A stretch of 64,000 nt of DNA from an uncultured Olleya sp. (lineage in GTDB: Bacteria; Bacteroidota; Bacteroidia; Flavobacteriales; Flavobacteriaceae). A program made the translations under genes and the position numbers. The notes beneath the pieces were generated by a model. That model saw only the letters and a program-made list of their open reading frames with translations. It did not search any database and was not told where the DNA came from. The stretch is from contig CANNFD010000002.1 of NCBI GenBank assembly GCA_947503885.1, forward strand, positions 1-64,000, written 5' to 3'. This document shows, piece after piece, positions 45,424 through 55,041 of this stretch (its first letter is position 1; every line of letters starts with the position of its first letter).

Positions 45424-46674
45424 ATGCTTAAAAACATTAAACATACTTTTCTATCATTTTTAATCACTTCTTTTTGTTTTGCTCAAGTTGAAGAAATCAC
45501 ACCCCCAGACTATATAAAGTCTATTTATTTTAACGGTGGCACGACAGAAAGTCAACTTCCAATAATACAATTAGGACAACCTTTACTTCTAGAATTTGAC
45601 GTATTAAATGGAGACGAAGAAGATTATTACTACGAAATAAAACATTACAACTTTGATTGGACCCCTTCTATTTTAGTTAAATCTGAATATCTAGAAGGTT
45701 TTGACGAGCAACGTATTAGAGATTATGAAAACTCTTTTAATACTCTTCAAATTTTTTCGCATTACAAAGTATCTATTCCTAATCAATATACAAAAAGCAT
45801 TAAAATAACCGGTAATTACATTATTACGATATATGATGATTATGACGATATTGTTTTTAGCAGAAAATTTATGGTTTACGACCAACAAGCAAATGTTGGC
45901 TTACAAATTAAACGATCAAGAGATGTCACAACAATTGCCGAAAAGCAATCTGTAGATATTACTATAAACTCAGGTCAATTACAATTTGTCAACCCAAAAC
46001 AAACAATAAAAACGGTAATCATACAAAACAATAATCTAAATACAGCTATCACCGACTTAGAACCGCAATACATATTAGGTAACGAGTTAAGCTACAGATA
46101 CAACGATGCTTCAAGTTTTTATGGAGGTAATGAGTTTTTAAGTTTTGAAAACAAAGAAATCCGTGCTGCCAATAGCGGTGTACAATACATAAGTCTTGAG
46201 GATTTATACCAAACTTATTTATACACCAATACTTCTAGAGCAGATTTAAAATATACTTACAATCCTGACATTAACGGTAACTTTTTTATAACCGCTTTAA
46301 ACTCTGATAAACCAGAAGTAGAAGCAGATTATGCTTGGGTGCATTTTGCTTTACAATATCCAGAAATTAAAGAAGACGAAACAATCCACGTTTATGGTAA
46401 TTTTAATAATTATCAAATAGAACCACAAACAGCATTGGAACACTACCAAGAAGAAGGGGTTTATAGCAAAGCCATAAAACTAAAACAAGGTTTTTACAAC
46501 TACAAATATGTTATTGTTGACAAAGACGGAAACATAGATGAACACACAATAGGTGGAAGTTTTTGGCAGACTGAAAACAATTATAAAGTTTTAGTTTATT
46601 ACAGAGAGCTAGGTACTAGGTACGATAAGATAATTGGTCTAGGCGAGGCTAACTCCGTTGGAATTACAAATTAA
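45424..46674 (+). CDS. Type IX secretion system plug protein (DUF5103)
   Basis: A 416-aa secreted protein (signal peptide 1-20, FCFAQ). It matches the DUF5103 pattern: 'PPDYIKSIYFNGG', 'YYYEIKHYNFDWTP', 'TITGNYIITIYDDYDDIVF'-like strands, and the C-terminal 'HVYGNFNNYQIE' and 'GFYNYKYVIVDKDG', which look like a starch-binding-like sandwich. This family contains the plug that closes the SprA translocon pore of T9SS. A T9SS is also implied by gldB/gldC and by the sorted CUB protein elsewhere in the window. Which SprA partner it serves is not shown here. Confidence 0.85.
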   Translation: MLKNIKHTFLSFLITSFCFAQVEEITPPDYIKSIYFNGGTTESQLPIIQLGQPLLLEFDVLNGDEEDYYYEIKHYNFDWTPSILVKSEYLEGFDEQRIRDYENSFNTLQIFSHYKVSIPNQYTKSIKITGNYIITIYDDYDDIVFSRKFMVYDQQANVGLQIKRSRDVTTIAEKQSVDITINSGQLQFVNPKQTIKTVIIQNNNLNTAITDLEPQYILGNELSYRYNDASSFYGGNEFLSFENKEIRAANSGVQYISLEDLYQTYLYTNTSRADLKYTYNPDINGNFFITALNSDKPEVEADYAWVHFALQYPEIKEDETIHVYGNFNNYQIEPQTALEHYQEEGVYSKAIKLKQGFYNYKYVIVDKDGNIDEHTIGGSFWQTENNYKVLVYYRELGTRYDKIIGLGEANSVGITN

Positions 46675-46751
46675 TAGTAAGTTTATACAACTAATAACGA
46701 CTATCTAATTAGATAATTTATTATTTTTACAACAAGCTAATAGCTTAAATT

Positions 46752-47138
46752 ATGGTTCAACAAGTCACAAAAGGTATAAAGATATCTGTCGAAACTAATT
46801 TTGAAGGGACGTTTTATAAAAACTATAAAATTAACTATGCTTTTGGGTATGATATAACTATTGAAAACCAAAGCAAGGACGCTGTCCAACTTAACGCTAG
46901 ACATTGGACGATTTATGATTCATTAAATAACAATGAAATTGTATCCGGAGAAGGGGTTATTGGTAAAAAACCAATATTACAACCTGGCGAAATACACACT
47001 TACTCTTCAGGTTGCTTGCTAACCTCTCCATTTGGAGCTATGAAAGGGTTTTACAGCATGGAAAACTTTACAACAAACAAAAGTTTTAAGGTATCTATTC
47101 CCGCTTTTAAACTAAGCGCTCCGTTTGCATTAAATTAA
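46752..47138 (+). CDS. apaG: ApaG protein
   Basis: A 128-aa cytoplasmic protein with an FN3-like beta-sandwich. Conserved parts are 'GYDITIENQSKDAVQLNARH', 'EGVIGKKPILQPGEIHTYSS' and 'GAMKGFYSMEN', which fit ApaG (E. coli 125 aa). Its function is unsettled; it has been linked to Co2+ resistance and to nucleotide or pyrophosphate binding. Stands alone 77 bases after the plug gene. Confidence 0.93.
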   Translation: MVQQVTKGIKISVETNFEGTFYKNYKINYAFGYDITIENQSKDAVQLNARHWTIYDSLNNNEIVSGEGVIGKKPILQPGEIHTYSSGCLLTSPFGAMKGFYSMENFTTNKSFKVSIPAFKLSAPFALN

Positions 47139-47232
47139 TTTTCAACCTCTTATTTTGTTTTTATAATAGCAATAAATAAAGCTATTATAATATTTTACGA
47201 TTTTGCTAACACAAATAACTCAACAAAATCCG

Positions 47233-47240
47233 TAACTTTG
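47233..47240 (+). promoter_or_regulatory. Promoter -7 box for pruA
   Basis: TAACTTTG fits TAnnTTTG and lies 38 bases before the pruA ATG. Confidence 0.5.
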
Positions 47241-47278
47241 CATTATAATTTTTTTAAACTAAAAACACAACAAATATC

Positions 47279-48907
47279 ATGGGAAAAGGATTTTTCAATG
47301 TACCAATTGCTGTTAATGAACCTGTAAAAAGTTACGCTCCTGGGTCTCCAGAAAGAGCAGCAGTTTTAGAAGCATACAAAACAATGTATAACAGTAAAGT
47401 TGATGTACCAATGTACATTAACGGAAAAGATGTTACTACTGGAAACACCAGAACAATGTCTCCTCCACATGACCACAAACATATAGTTGGAACTTATCAC
47501 CTAGCAGAACAAAAACATGTTGAAGAAGCTATTGCAACTGCTTTAGAAGCAAGAGAAGCTTGGGCAAACACACCTTGGGAACAACGTGCGGGTATCTTTT
47601 TAAAAGCTGCCGAATTAATTGCTGGACCATACAGAGCTAAGATTAATGCAGCTACAATGATTGCACAATCAAAAACTGTACACCAAGCAGAAATCGATGC
47701 TGCATGTGAGCTGATTGATTTTTTACGTTTTAACGTACAATTCATGACTGATATTTACCATGAGCAACCAGAAAGCACTAGTGATGCATGGAACCGTGTA
47801 GAGTACAGACCATTAGAAGGTTTTACTTATGCTGTAACCCCTTTTAACTTTACCGCAATTGCTGGAAACTTACCATCTTGTATGGCATTAATGGGTAATG
47901 TTGTTGTTTGGAAACCAAGTAACAACCAAATCTATTCTGCTAAAATAATCATGGATGTATTTAAAGAAGCAGGTGTACCAGATGGTGTTATAAATGTTGT
48001 TTTTGGAAATCCAGGAATGATTACAGATACTGTTATGGCAAACCCTCATTTTTCTGGATTACATTATACAGGATCAACTCCAGTATTCCAAAACCTATGG
48101 AAACAAATTGGAAACAATATTGCAAACTATAAAACCTATCCTAGAATTGTTGGAGAAACTGGTGGAAAAGACTTTATCGTTGCACATAAAACAGCAAATC
48201 CTAAACAAGTAGCTACAGCAATTGCAAGAGGTGCTTTTGAGTTTCAGGGTCAAAAATGTAGTGCTGCTTCTAGAGTATATGTTCCTACTAACATATGGGG
48301 AGATGTTAAGAAGTATTTAATTGAAGATTTAAAATCTTTCAAAATGGGTTCTCCTGAGGACTTAAGCAACTTTATTACTGCTGTAATTAACGAAGGTTCA
48401 TTTGACAAATTAGCATCTTATATAGATCAAGCAAAAGCAGATGCTGATGCAGAAATTATTGCTGGTGGAAATTATGATAAATCTAAAGGTTACTTTATAG
48501 AGCCAACAGTAATTGTAACAACAAACCCTAAATATGAAACTATGTGTACAGAGTTATTTGGACCTGTAGTTACTATTTACGTGTATGAAGAAGACAAATT
48601 TACTGAAACACTTAAGTTAGTAGACGAGACTAGTGAGTACGCTTTAACAGGTGCTATACTTTCTACTTGTCGTTACGCTATTATCGAAGCAACTGAAGCC
48701 TTACAAAATGCAGCAGGAAACTTCTATATTAATGACAAACCAACAGGTGCTGTTGTAGGTCAACAACCATTTGGAGGAGCTAGAGCTTCTGGAACAAATG
48801 ATAAAGCTGGATCTGCACAAAATTTAATGCGTTGGATCTCTCCAAGAATGATTAAAGAAACATTTGTAACACCAACAGATTACAGATATCCTTTTTTAGG
48901 AGAATAA
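47279..48907 (+). CDS. pruA: L-glutamate gamma-semialdehyde dehydrogenase
   Basis: A 542-aa NAD-dependent aldehyde dehydrogenase that oxidises glutamate semialdehyde (from proline through P5C) to glutamate. Signatures are 'AVTPFNFTAIAGNLPSCMAL', 'HYTGSTPVFQNL', the general-base Glu in 'VGETGGKDFIVAH' and the catalytic Cys in 'FQGQKCSAASRVYVP'. Length and the C-terminal 'GTNDKAGSAQNLMRW' fit PruA, not a general aldehyde dehydrogenase. A strong terminator follows. No proline dehydrogenase gene lies in the window. Confidence 0.97.
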   Translation: MGKGFFNVPIAVNEPVKSYAPGSPERAAVLEAYKTMYNSKVDVPMYINGKDVTTGNTRTMSPPHDHKHIVGTYHLAEQKHVEEAIATALEAREAWANTPWEQRAGIFLKAAELIAGPYRAKINAATMIAQSKTVHQAEIDAACELIDFLRFNVQFMTDIYHEQPESTSDAWNRVEYRPLEGFTYAVTPFNFTAIAGNLPSCMALMGNVVVWKPSNNQIYSAKIIMDVFKEAGVPDGVINVVFGNPGMITDTVMANPHFSGLHYTGSTPVFQNLWKQIGNNIANYKTYPRIVGETGGKDFIVAHKTANPKQVATAIARGAFEFQGQKCSAASRVYVPTNIWGDVKKYLIEDLKSFKMGSPEDLSNFITAVINEGSFDKLASYIDQAKADADAEIIAGGNYDKSKGYFIEPTVIVTTNPKYETMCTELFGPVVTIYVYEEDKFTETLKLVDETSEYALTGAILSTCRYAIIEATEALQNAAGNFYINDKPTGAVVGQQPFGGARASGTNDKAGSAQNLMRWISPRMIKETFVTPTDYRYPFLGE

Positions 48908-48931
48908 TACAAGCTTAATATTTAAACAATA

Positions 48932-48964
48932 AAAAACGCGAACCAATTGGTTCGCGTTTTTTTT
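48932..48964 (+). terminator. Rho-independent terminator after pruA
   Basis: Perfect 13-bp stem, AAAAACGCGAACC against GGTTCGCGTTTTT, with loop AATT and T run; it may also serve the convergent Omp28-like gene. Confidence 0.9.
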
Positions 48965-48987
48965 ATAAGTAAAGAATAATTTGACTA

Positions 48988-50271
48988 TTAGTCAAACTCT
49001 TTATTCTCGCCTAAGTCAGCTTTTTGAACATTTAAAACTTTATTATTTGAGTCCACAACAAAAGCAACAATTTCTAAATTAGCTGTATTTTGAACACTTG
49101 CTGGAACGGATAAAGTATAATTAGAAACATATGTACTACCAGTATCTGTATCTGAAGACGGAATAACATCTCCAAAAACACTTGTAAACACTGTACGTGC
49201 AGTATGATTATGCACAAAATCTACAATAGGATTTCCTTGCTGATAATAAGGACTTGAAGGGTCACCATTGTAATAATTAGTTTGAGGATAAACTAATCCA
49301 TTCTCTAATAAATACACAACAATTCTATTAGAATTCTCATATTTTAAATCATAATGCACTTTTACTTCTGCTGAAATTGTATTGTTTGTAATAGATGAGT
49401 TAATTGCAAGCCCCATATTTTGCCTTATATTTAGAAGATTAATTGGCTGACTAGTAGACTCATCCCAAGGAATGGTTCTATTTACTCTACCTTGTGGAAA
49501 ACCAGTAATACCAAAAGCACTCTCCATTTGAGAAGCAAAAGGAAACAACATCTGATTATCATCATGAATTGCTACTGGTATAATGTTATCATTTGCTGCA
49601 ACTGCTTGCTCTAACGCATAAGCTAATCTAGGACAATACTGACACCAAGTACCAGTATAATCTTCAACCATTACTTTAGTTGTATGAGTAGATTCGACAG
49701 CTGTAAGTGTAATAGCATTAGAAATTAAAGTACTATTATCTGGCAATATATATTCTGCAACAACATTATGAATACCACCACTTGTAAATGTAGCAGGATT
49801 AGTTAAATACCCTGTTCCTGTTGAATAAGTAACTATTCCAGATAAATTATTACCCAAATCATCCATTACATTAAAAACTACATTATTATCGTCGAACCAA
49901 AACGAATCTTTATTAACACTTAGTGTTATAGAATTAGGTATTGGTGCTACTTCAATTGTAACAAAAGTAGAATCTGAAAGCCCTCCATTAGTCGCAGTTA
50001 CTTCAAAAACTCCTTCAGAGTTAAAAGTATGAGGGTTTGCAATAACAACTCCATCAATTTTAAATTGTGAGTTAGAGGTAACATTAACACCAAGATTATT
50101 GACAACATTAAATGTAATAGCTTCTCCAACAAAAGCTGTTGACACATTACTACTAACTGTAATTGCGGTTGCAGAATCGCCATCAGCATTTCCATCATCT
50201 GTACTACATGAAAACACAAAAACGACAAAGGAAAAGACTACTAATTCTTTTAAGAATAATTTAATTTTCAT
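48988..50271 (-). CDS. Omp28-like outer-membrane lipoprotein
   Basis: A 427-aa lipoprotein (lipobox FVFSCSTDD, Cys22). Two Ig/PKD-like modules (about 35-110 and 112-190: 'AITVSSNVSTAFVGEAITFN', 'NSITLSVNKDSFWFDDNNVV') precede a thioredoxin-fold part that begins 'KVMVEDYTGTWCQYCPRL'. The WCQYC motif gives a CxxC pair, and 'ITGFPQGRVNR' is typical of Omp28. Probably an envelope thiol protein with unknown partner. The divergent TlpA-like thioredoxin gene suggests a shared redox role. Confidence 0.82.
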   Translation of the reverse strand: MKIKLFLKELVVFSFVVFVFSCSTDDGNADGDSATAITVSSNVSTAFVGEAITFNVVNNLGVNVTSNSQFKIDGVVIANPHTFNSEGVFEVTATNGGLSDSTFVTIEVAPIPNSITLSVNKDSFWFDDNNVVFNVMDDLGNNLSGIVTYSTGTGYLTNPATFTSGGIHNVVAEYILPDNSTLISNAITLTAVESTHTTKVMVEDYTGTWCQYCPRLAYALEQAVAANDNIIPVAIHDDNQMLFPFASQMESAFGITGFPQGRVNRTIPWDESTSQPINLLNIRQNMGLAINSSITNNTISAEVKVHYDLKYENSNRIVVYLLENGLVYPQTNYYNGDPSSPYYQQGNPIVDFVHNHTARTVFTSVFGDVIPSSDTDTGSTYVSNYTLSVPASVQNTANLEIVAFVVDSNNKVLNVQKADLGENKEFD

Positions 50272-50410
50272 TTTTTGATAAATATTTAGTTATTAAACAA
50301 TTAATTAGCCTTAAAATTGTGACTATTTAATTTAATAGCCCAATTTATAACTTATTTATTAAAATAATCCATAAAAAAAATACTAATTTTATCAAAAATT
50401 AAACTTCAAA

Positions 50411-50890
50411 ATGAAAAACTTTTTCTACTTACTAGCGTTAATAATTAGTTTTAACCTTTCTGCTCAAGAGAATTTACCAACGTCAAAGATTGAAACTTTA
50501 GATGGAACAACTACAACTTTACAAGAAATAAGCGAAAAAAACGATCTCTTTGTTGTATCGCTATGGGCAACTTGGTGTGTGCCATGCAAAAACGAATTAG
50601 ACGCTATAAATGATGTCTATCCAGATTGGCAAGAAGAAACAAATGTTAAGGTTTTTGCAATATCTGTAGATGATTCTAGAACAGTAAGCAGAGTAAAACC
50701 TTTGATTAATGGAAAAGCTTGGGAATTTACGATATTACTTGACACAAATAACGATTTAAAAAGAGAATTAGGTGCTGCTACGGTACCGCTTACACTTATT
50801 ATAAAAAAAGGGCAAGTAGTTTACAGACATTCTGGTTATACACCAGGAGCTGAAGATGCACTTTTTGAAGAAATAAAAAAGCATAATTAA
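50411..50890 (+). CDS. TlpA-like periplasmic thioredoxin
   Basis: A 159-aa secreted thioredoxin-fold protein (signal peptide 1-18, NLSAQ). The redox motif is 'LWATWCVPCKNELDA' (WCVPC); 'KVFAISVDDSRTV' and 'GAATVPLTLIIKKGQVVYRH' with the cis-Pro fit the TlpA/ResA group. It could reduce disulfides in the periplasm. Starts divergently 140 bases from the Omp28-like gene, and DUF6029 follows 16 bases downstream. Confidence 0.9.
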   Translation: MKNFFYLLALIISFNLSAQENLPTSKIETLDGTTTTLQEISEKNDLFVVSLWATWCVPCKNELDAINDVYPDWQEETNVKVFAISVDDSRTVSRVKPLINGKAWEFTILLDTNNDLKRELGAATVPLTLIIKKGQVVYRHSGYTPGAEDALFEEIKKHN

Positions 50891-50906
50891 ACCAACCATA
50901 TTTAAT

Positions 50907-52691
50907 ATGAATAAAACTGCAATTATTATTGTGATACTAATTCCTTTTTTAAGTTTTAGTCAAGAAAAAGGAACAGAAAAAAACACTTTCATAAACCAAT
51001 TTTTAAACAATTTAACTGGGAGTTTTGAGTCTAATGCTCATTGGTATATTAACGATAGAACTTTAGGGAGATTTGAAGATCCGAACCCTGAATTTGATTT
51101 AAAAAATGAACACGTTAGAGTCAATAGTTATTTACGATTAGATTATAGTTTTTTAGACAACTTTACTGTTGGCCTACAAACAGAAAGCTATGAACCACTA
51201 CCATTACTAAGTTACTATCCAGGTTATATAGGTACTGAGCTATCAAATTACTATGTTAATTTTAGAAATAATAAATTAGATATTACTGTAGGTCATTTTT
51301 ATGAACAATTTGGTAGTGGATTATTATTAAGGGCTTTCGAAGAAAGACAATTAGGTCTTAATAATGCTATACGTGGTGGACGTATAAATTACAGGCCGAC
51401 TAATTATTTAAACTTTACTGCTTTATATGGTAAAAATAGAATTGGATTTGAACATTCTGATGGAGATGTATTTGGTTTAGACTTAGGTCTTGATTTAATT
51501 AAAGTTATGGACATTGAGGGATTATCTAGATTTAAATTAGGAGCAAGTTATGTTGGAAAAAACGAAAATTTTATAGCACCGGTGGATGAGTCTGATCCCG
51601 ATAATCAATTTGACACCACTAACTTTCCTGAATTAATCAACTCTTATGCTTTTAGTCTTGATATAGATTTTGGTAAATTCTTTATTAATTCAGAGTACTC
51701 AATTAAAGGGAAAGATATTTTATACTCCTCTGCATCACTAGGTCTTCCTAAAATCATTGAGGGGAAATATTTTGATGGTAATGCTATTTTATTAACAACG
51801 GGTTATACCGTTAAAGGTTTTGGAGTGTCCGGGACTTTTAGACGTTTAGAAAACATGACATCTTTTTCAGATAGACAACTCCTAAAACCAGCGAGTAATC
51901 CTTTTGGTATGGGAAGCCTTAATTACACCCCTGCCTTAACAAAACAACATGATTACTCATTGTCAAATATTTATTTATATCAAGCACAATCAGGACTCTT
52001 TATTCAAAACTATGGTGGGCAAGCTGGAGAGATTGGCGGACAATTTGATTTTTATTACTCCTTTAAAAAAGGCTCAACTATTGGAGGTAAATATGGTACA
52101 AAATTAACTGCTAACCTATCTTACTGGTCACTTTTAGATGCTACTTTTGACCAATCAAACTCATCTTATGAAGCTGAACTATTTAAATTTGGAGAAAAAC
52201 TTTATAGAGACGTCAACTTTGAATTAAAGAAAAAATGGTCTAAGAATTGGAGTAGCGTTTTGTTTTACCAAAACTTAGCTATAAACAAAAATTTAGCAAT
52301 TGAGGGCTCTTATATTCCTAATGATCAACAAATAAATTCTAATATTATTGCTGCAGAAACTACAAGAAAACTTAGTAATGGGAGATCAATTAGACTTGAA
52401 GCACAGCATTTATCTACTGAAGAAGATAAAAAAAACTGGGCAGGTACTACTTTGGAATATGTTGCTAATCGAAATTTCGCATTTTACATAGCTGATATTT
52501 ATAATTATGGTAATGATGATGATGATGATAAAGTTCATTTCTATAATCTAGGAGGAAGTTTTACAAAAGGAGCAACAAGAGTATCATTAAACTATGGTAG
52601 ACAACGTGGTGGTCTCTTTTGTGTTGGTGGAGTATGTAGAATTGTACCAGAAAACACTGGACTTACATTAAATTTTACAACTGCATTTTAA
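50907..52691 (+). CDS. DUF6029 outer-membrane protein
   Basis: A 594-aa protein with signal peptide (1-19, SFSQ) and beta-barrel texture throughout. The DUF6029 pattern includes 'GSFESNAHWYINDRTLG', 'RVNSYLRLDYSFLDNFTVGL', 'YFGHFYEQFG'-like ('VGHFYEQFGSGLLLRAFEER') and 'GLNNAIRGGRINYRP'. An in-frame run of five GAT codons at 52515-52529 codes for five Asp (537-541). C-terminal 'LTLNFTTAF' ends in Phe, as in outer-membrane proteins. Role unknown; probably co-transcribed with the TlpA-like gene. Confidence 0.8.
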   Translation: MNKTAIIIVILIPFLSFSQEKGTEKNTFINQFLNNLTGSFESNAHWYINDRTLGRFEDPNPEFDLKNEHVRVNSYLRLDYSFLDNFTVGLQTESYEPLPLLSYYPGYIGTELSNYYVNFRNNKLDITVGHFYEQFGSGLLLRAFEERQLGLNNAIRGGRINYRPTNYLNFTALYGKNRIGFEHSDGDVFGLDLGLDLIKVMDIEGLSRFKLGASYVGKNENFIAPVDESDPDNQFDTTNFPELINSYAFSLDIDFGKFFINSEYSIKGKDILYSSASLGLPKIIEGKYFDGNAILLTTGYTVKGFGVSGTFRRLENMTSFSDRQLLKPASNPFGMGSLNYTPALTKQHDYSLSNIYLYQAQSGLFIQNYGGQAGEIGGQFDFYYSFKKGSTIGGKYGTKLTANLSYWSLLDATFDQSNSSYEAELFKFGEKLYRDVNFELKKKWSKNWSSVLFYQNLAINKNLAIEGSYIPNDQQINSNIIAAETTRKLSNGRSIRLEAQHLSTEEDKKNWAGTTLEYVANRNFAFYIADIYNYGNDDDDDKVHFYNLGGSFTKGATRVSLNYGRQRGGLFCVGGVCRIVPENTGLTLNFTTAF

Positions 52692-52708
52692 AAAATAGAT
52701 TCTAAATA

Positions 52709-52742
52709 AAAAAACCTGAAGTTTTACTTCAGGTTTTTTTTT
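52709..52742. terminator. Bidirectional terminator
   Basis: Perfect 11-bp stem, AAAACCTGAAG against CTTCAGGTTTT, with a 5-base loop and T run. It lies between DUF6029 and the convergent gldC. Confidence 0.9.
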
Positions 52743-52758
52743 GCAATCAAATTATGAT

Positions 52759-53091
52759 TTACTTTTTAAGCTCTAGCTTTTCTGCAAAATAATCGCAAAA
52801 ATCTTTCATCGTTGCTGTCATCTTTTCATCCTGAGTTGCTCTATTAAACGTATCACTCATTGCCACTAGTGTTTGATGAAAAAATATTTTCATTTCGTCT
52901 ACTGGCATATCTTTGGTCCACAAATCTATACGTAAAGATTCTTTTGCTTGACTATCCCAAACGGATAGCATCATTGCTTTAGCTTCAGCATTTTTAATGC
53001 CTCCATCTTGTGCGGTCCAATTTAATTTTTCAGGCACTCTGTTTTCGTCTAGCTCTACATTAAGAGTTATTTCTGAGGTTATTTTAGCCAT
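52759..53091 (-). CDS. gldC: Gliding motility protein GldC
   Basis: A 110-aa cytoplasmic protein matching GldC of flavobacteria: 'TLNVELDENRVPEKLNWTAQ', 'AKAMMLSVWDSQAKESLRID', 'LWTKDMPVDEMKIFFHQTL'. In gliding flavobacteria GldC improves motility but is not essential. It overlaps gldB by 1 base and follows it in the operon, the usual gldBC arrangement. Confidence 0.93.
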   Translation of the reverse strand: MAKITSEITLNVELDENRVPEKLNWTAQDGGIKNAEAKAMMLSVWDSQAKESLRIDLWTKDMPVDEMKIFFHQTLVAMSDTFNRATQDEKMTATMKDFCDYFAEKLELKK

Positions 53092-54053
53092 TACTGTCTT
53101 GGTTTATATTTAGATTTATTAAATACGGTTTGTGCTGGTGTATTAAGCAGGTCTGTTAATGTAACATCGTTATTTTCCATATAGGCTTTTACAATTTGCC
53201 AGCCAACAAATTGTCCTACTTTAGCTGGAGACTCGTTATCAATTTCTGCTAAATAAAATTTAGAAAAAGGAGCATCATTTATAAAACGATTAGGTAGTTT
53301 AGAGTCTGTACTGTACAATAATTCTTTTTGTATAAAGTATTGCCACATTTGCTCTTGGTTTACTTTAACCCAATCTAATTGCTCTGGCGTGTAGCCTATT
53401 TTTTGAGCATCTGATTTAAATGGTATAATTTTATCTTTTATGTACAACAATTTACCAAAGTAAATCATCTCTTCTAGTAAGTTTTTACGCTTAGCATTTA
53501 GTACCCTTTTTTGGGCATAGGCATTTGCTAAATCCACAACAATCTGTTCAGACTTCATGTTGGCAGTAATATAATTTTGCAACCCTTGATAAAAATAATG
53601 GTCAGACCCTAAATAGGTGTCCAGTTCTACTATGGCAATTGTATCTGTTACAATTACTTTGTTTCTATAATCCACATCAGATGTTGTGGTTATTACTCTT
53701 GGTGTTTTAAAGCTTGGAAAATAATATTTTAAATGCTGAAACAATTGTTTGATTTCTTCAGTTTCAGTTTTAAAACTAGAAAACGTTTTAATGGTTTCTT
53801 CACTTAATTGAAGCTGCAACGTATCTTTCATTTTATTAATCCAAAACGCATCGTCATATTGTTCTGGAAACATAAACGGAAAAGCACTTTTAAGCTTTGG
53901 TAAATCGTCTGGCGTAGCTTCCGCGAAAGCAATATCAAAACGCTCTACATCAAAATCTATATTTATCTTAGCGATTTCTGCTTCTACTTTATTATTATCC
54001 TGACAAGAAAATAATAAAAAAAATAGTGATGTAATTAAAATGAATACTCTCAT
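53091..54053 (-). CDS. gldB: Gliding motility lipoprotein GldB
   Basis: A 320-aa lipoprotein (lipobox LLFSCQDNN, Cys17) matching GldB, which is needed for gliding and for T9SS function in flavobacteria. Typical parts are 'NIDFDVERFDIAFAEATPDD', 'LKSAFPFMFPEQYDDAFW', 'YLGSDHYFYQGLQNYI' and 'VGWQIVKAYMENNDVTLTDL'. Divergent from nadE by about 90 bases. Its early coding region holds a second copy of the GCTTTCGCGGAA 12-mer (53919-53930). Confidence 0.95.
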   Translation of the reverse strand: MRVFILITSLFFLLFSCQDNNKVEAEIAKINIDFDVERFDIAFAEATPDDLPKLKSAFPFMFPEQYDDAFWINKMKDTLQLQLSEETIKTFSSFKTETEEIKQLFQHLKYYFPSFKTPRVITTTSDVDYRNKVIVTDTIAIVELDTYLGSDHYFYQGLQNYITANMKSEQIVVDLANAYAQKRVLNAKRKNLLEEMIYFGKLLYIKDKIIPFKSDAQKIGYTPEQLDWVKVNQEQMWQYFIQKELLYSTDSKLPNRFINDAPFSKFYLAEIDNESPAKVGQFVGWQIVKAYMENNDVTLTDLLNTPAQTVFNKSKYKPRQ

Positions 54054-54144
54054 AAAACTTAAGGTCTCTTAATTTTTATTACTAAAGGGATTACTTTATT
54101 TTTGTTAGGCAAAGGTACTATACTTTGCTGTAAATTCTTTGATT

Positions 54145-54933
54145 ATGCAAACAGAAAAAGTTGTTAAACATATTGTAAAATGGTTAAAAGATTATGCTAC
54201 TAACGCAAAAGTAAATGGTTTTGTTGTAGGAATATCTGGTGGTATTGATAGTGCTGTAACCTCTATGCTATGTGCAGAAACAGGCTTAAAAGTTTTATGT
54301 GTAGAGATGCCTATACACCAACCTATTAGCCATGTATCTAGAGGTCAAGAGCATATTAAACTGTTAAAAGATCGTTATCCAAATGTGACAAGTATTGTAA
54401 CGGATTTGACCCCTGTTTTTGAAGAATTTAAAACCGAAGTACCATTAGATGGTAAACAAGCAATTGTTGATATGGCACTAGCTAATACACGTGCACGTTT
54501 ACGTATGACTACCCTATACTATCATGCTGGTTTATCAGGTTTACTTGTAGCCGGTACCGGAAATAAGGTTGAAGACTTTGGTGTTGGTTTTTATACTAAG
54601 TATGGTGATGGTGGTGTGGATTTAAGCCCAATTGCAGATTTACTAAAAAGTGAAGTTTACACTATTGCAGAATATTTAAAAGTTTCTGACACTATAATTA
54701 ATGCTGCACCTAGTGATGGCTTATTTGGGGACGAAAGAAGTGATGAAGACCAAATTGGTGCCTCTTATCCAGAATTAGAATGGGCAATGAAAATGAAAGT
54801 CGATGGGAAATCAGAAACTGACTTTTCTGGAAGAGAATTAGAGGTCTTTAAGATCTTTAAACGTTACAATACCAATAATTTACACAAGATGATCCCTATC
54901 CCTATTTGCGAAATACCTAAAGATTTGCTCTAA
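54145..54933 (+). CDS. nadE: NAD+ synthase (ammonia-dependent)
   Basis: A 262-aa enzyme that amidates nicotinate adenine dinucleotide. I use the ATG at 54145; a TTG two codons earlier is possible but less likely. ATP-PPase motif 'VVGISGGIDSAVTSML' (SGGxDS) and 'GTGNKVEDFGVGFYTKYGDG' plus 'DLSPIADLLKSEVY' are diagnostic. No glutaminase domain, so it uses ammonia. It lies between gldB (divergent) and the atypical response regulator. Confidence 0.96.
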   Translation: MQTEKVVKHIVKWLKDYATNAKVNGFVVGISGGIDSAVTSMLCAETGLKVLCVEMPIHQPISHVSRGQEHIKLLKDRYPNVTSIVTDLTPVFEEFKTEVPLDGKQAIVDMALANTRARLRMTTLYYHAGLSGLLVAGTGNKVEDFGVGFYTKYGDGGVDLSPIADLLKSEVYTIAEYLKVSDTIINAAPSDGLFGDERSDEDQIGASYPELEWAMKMKVDGKSETDFSGRELEVFKIFKRYNTNNLHKMIPIPICEIPKDLL

Positions 54934-55041
54934 TTGTTGATAATGTAATAATTTTACATACCTTTACGGTGCTATTATTATTTCTATAACATATGTCCTT
55001 TTTTAACTAAAAAAAAGACAGCTAAAAACACTAATTGAGCC

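Noticed and set aside
54139-54145. TTG start for nadE
   Set aside because: The ATG two codons later is a normal start and gives the usual length.
54986-55019. A/T inverted repeat between nadE and the response regulator gene
   Set aside because: It is almost only A and T with no GC-rich stem or T tail, so it is not a convincing terminator.
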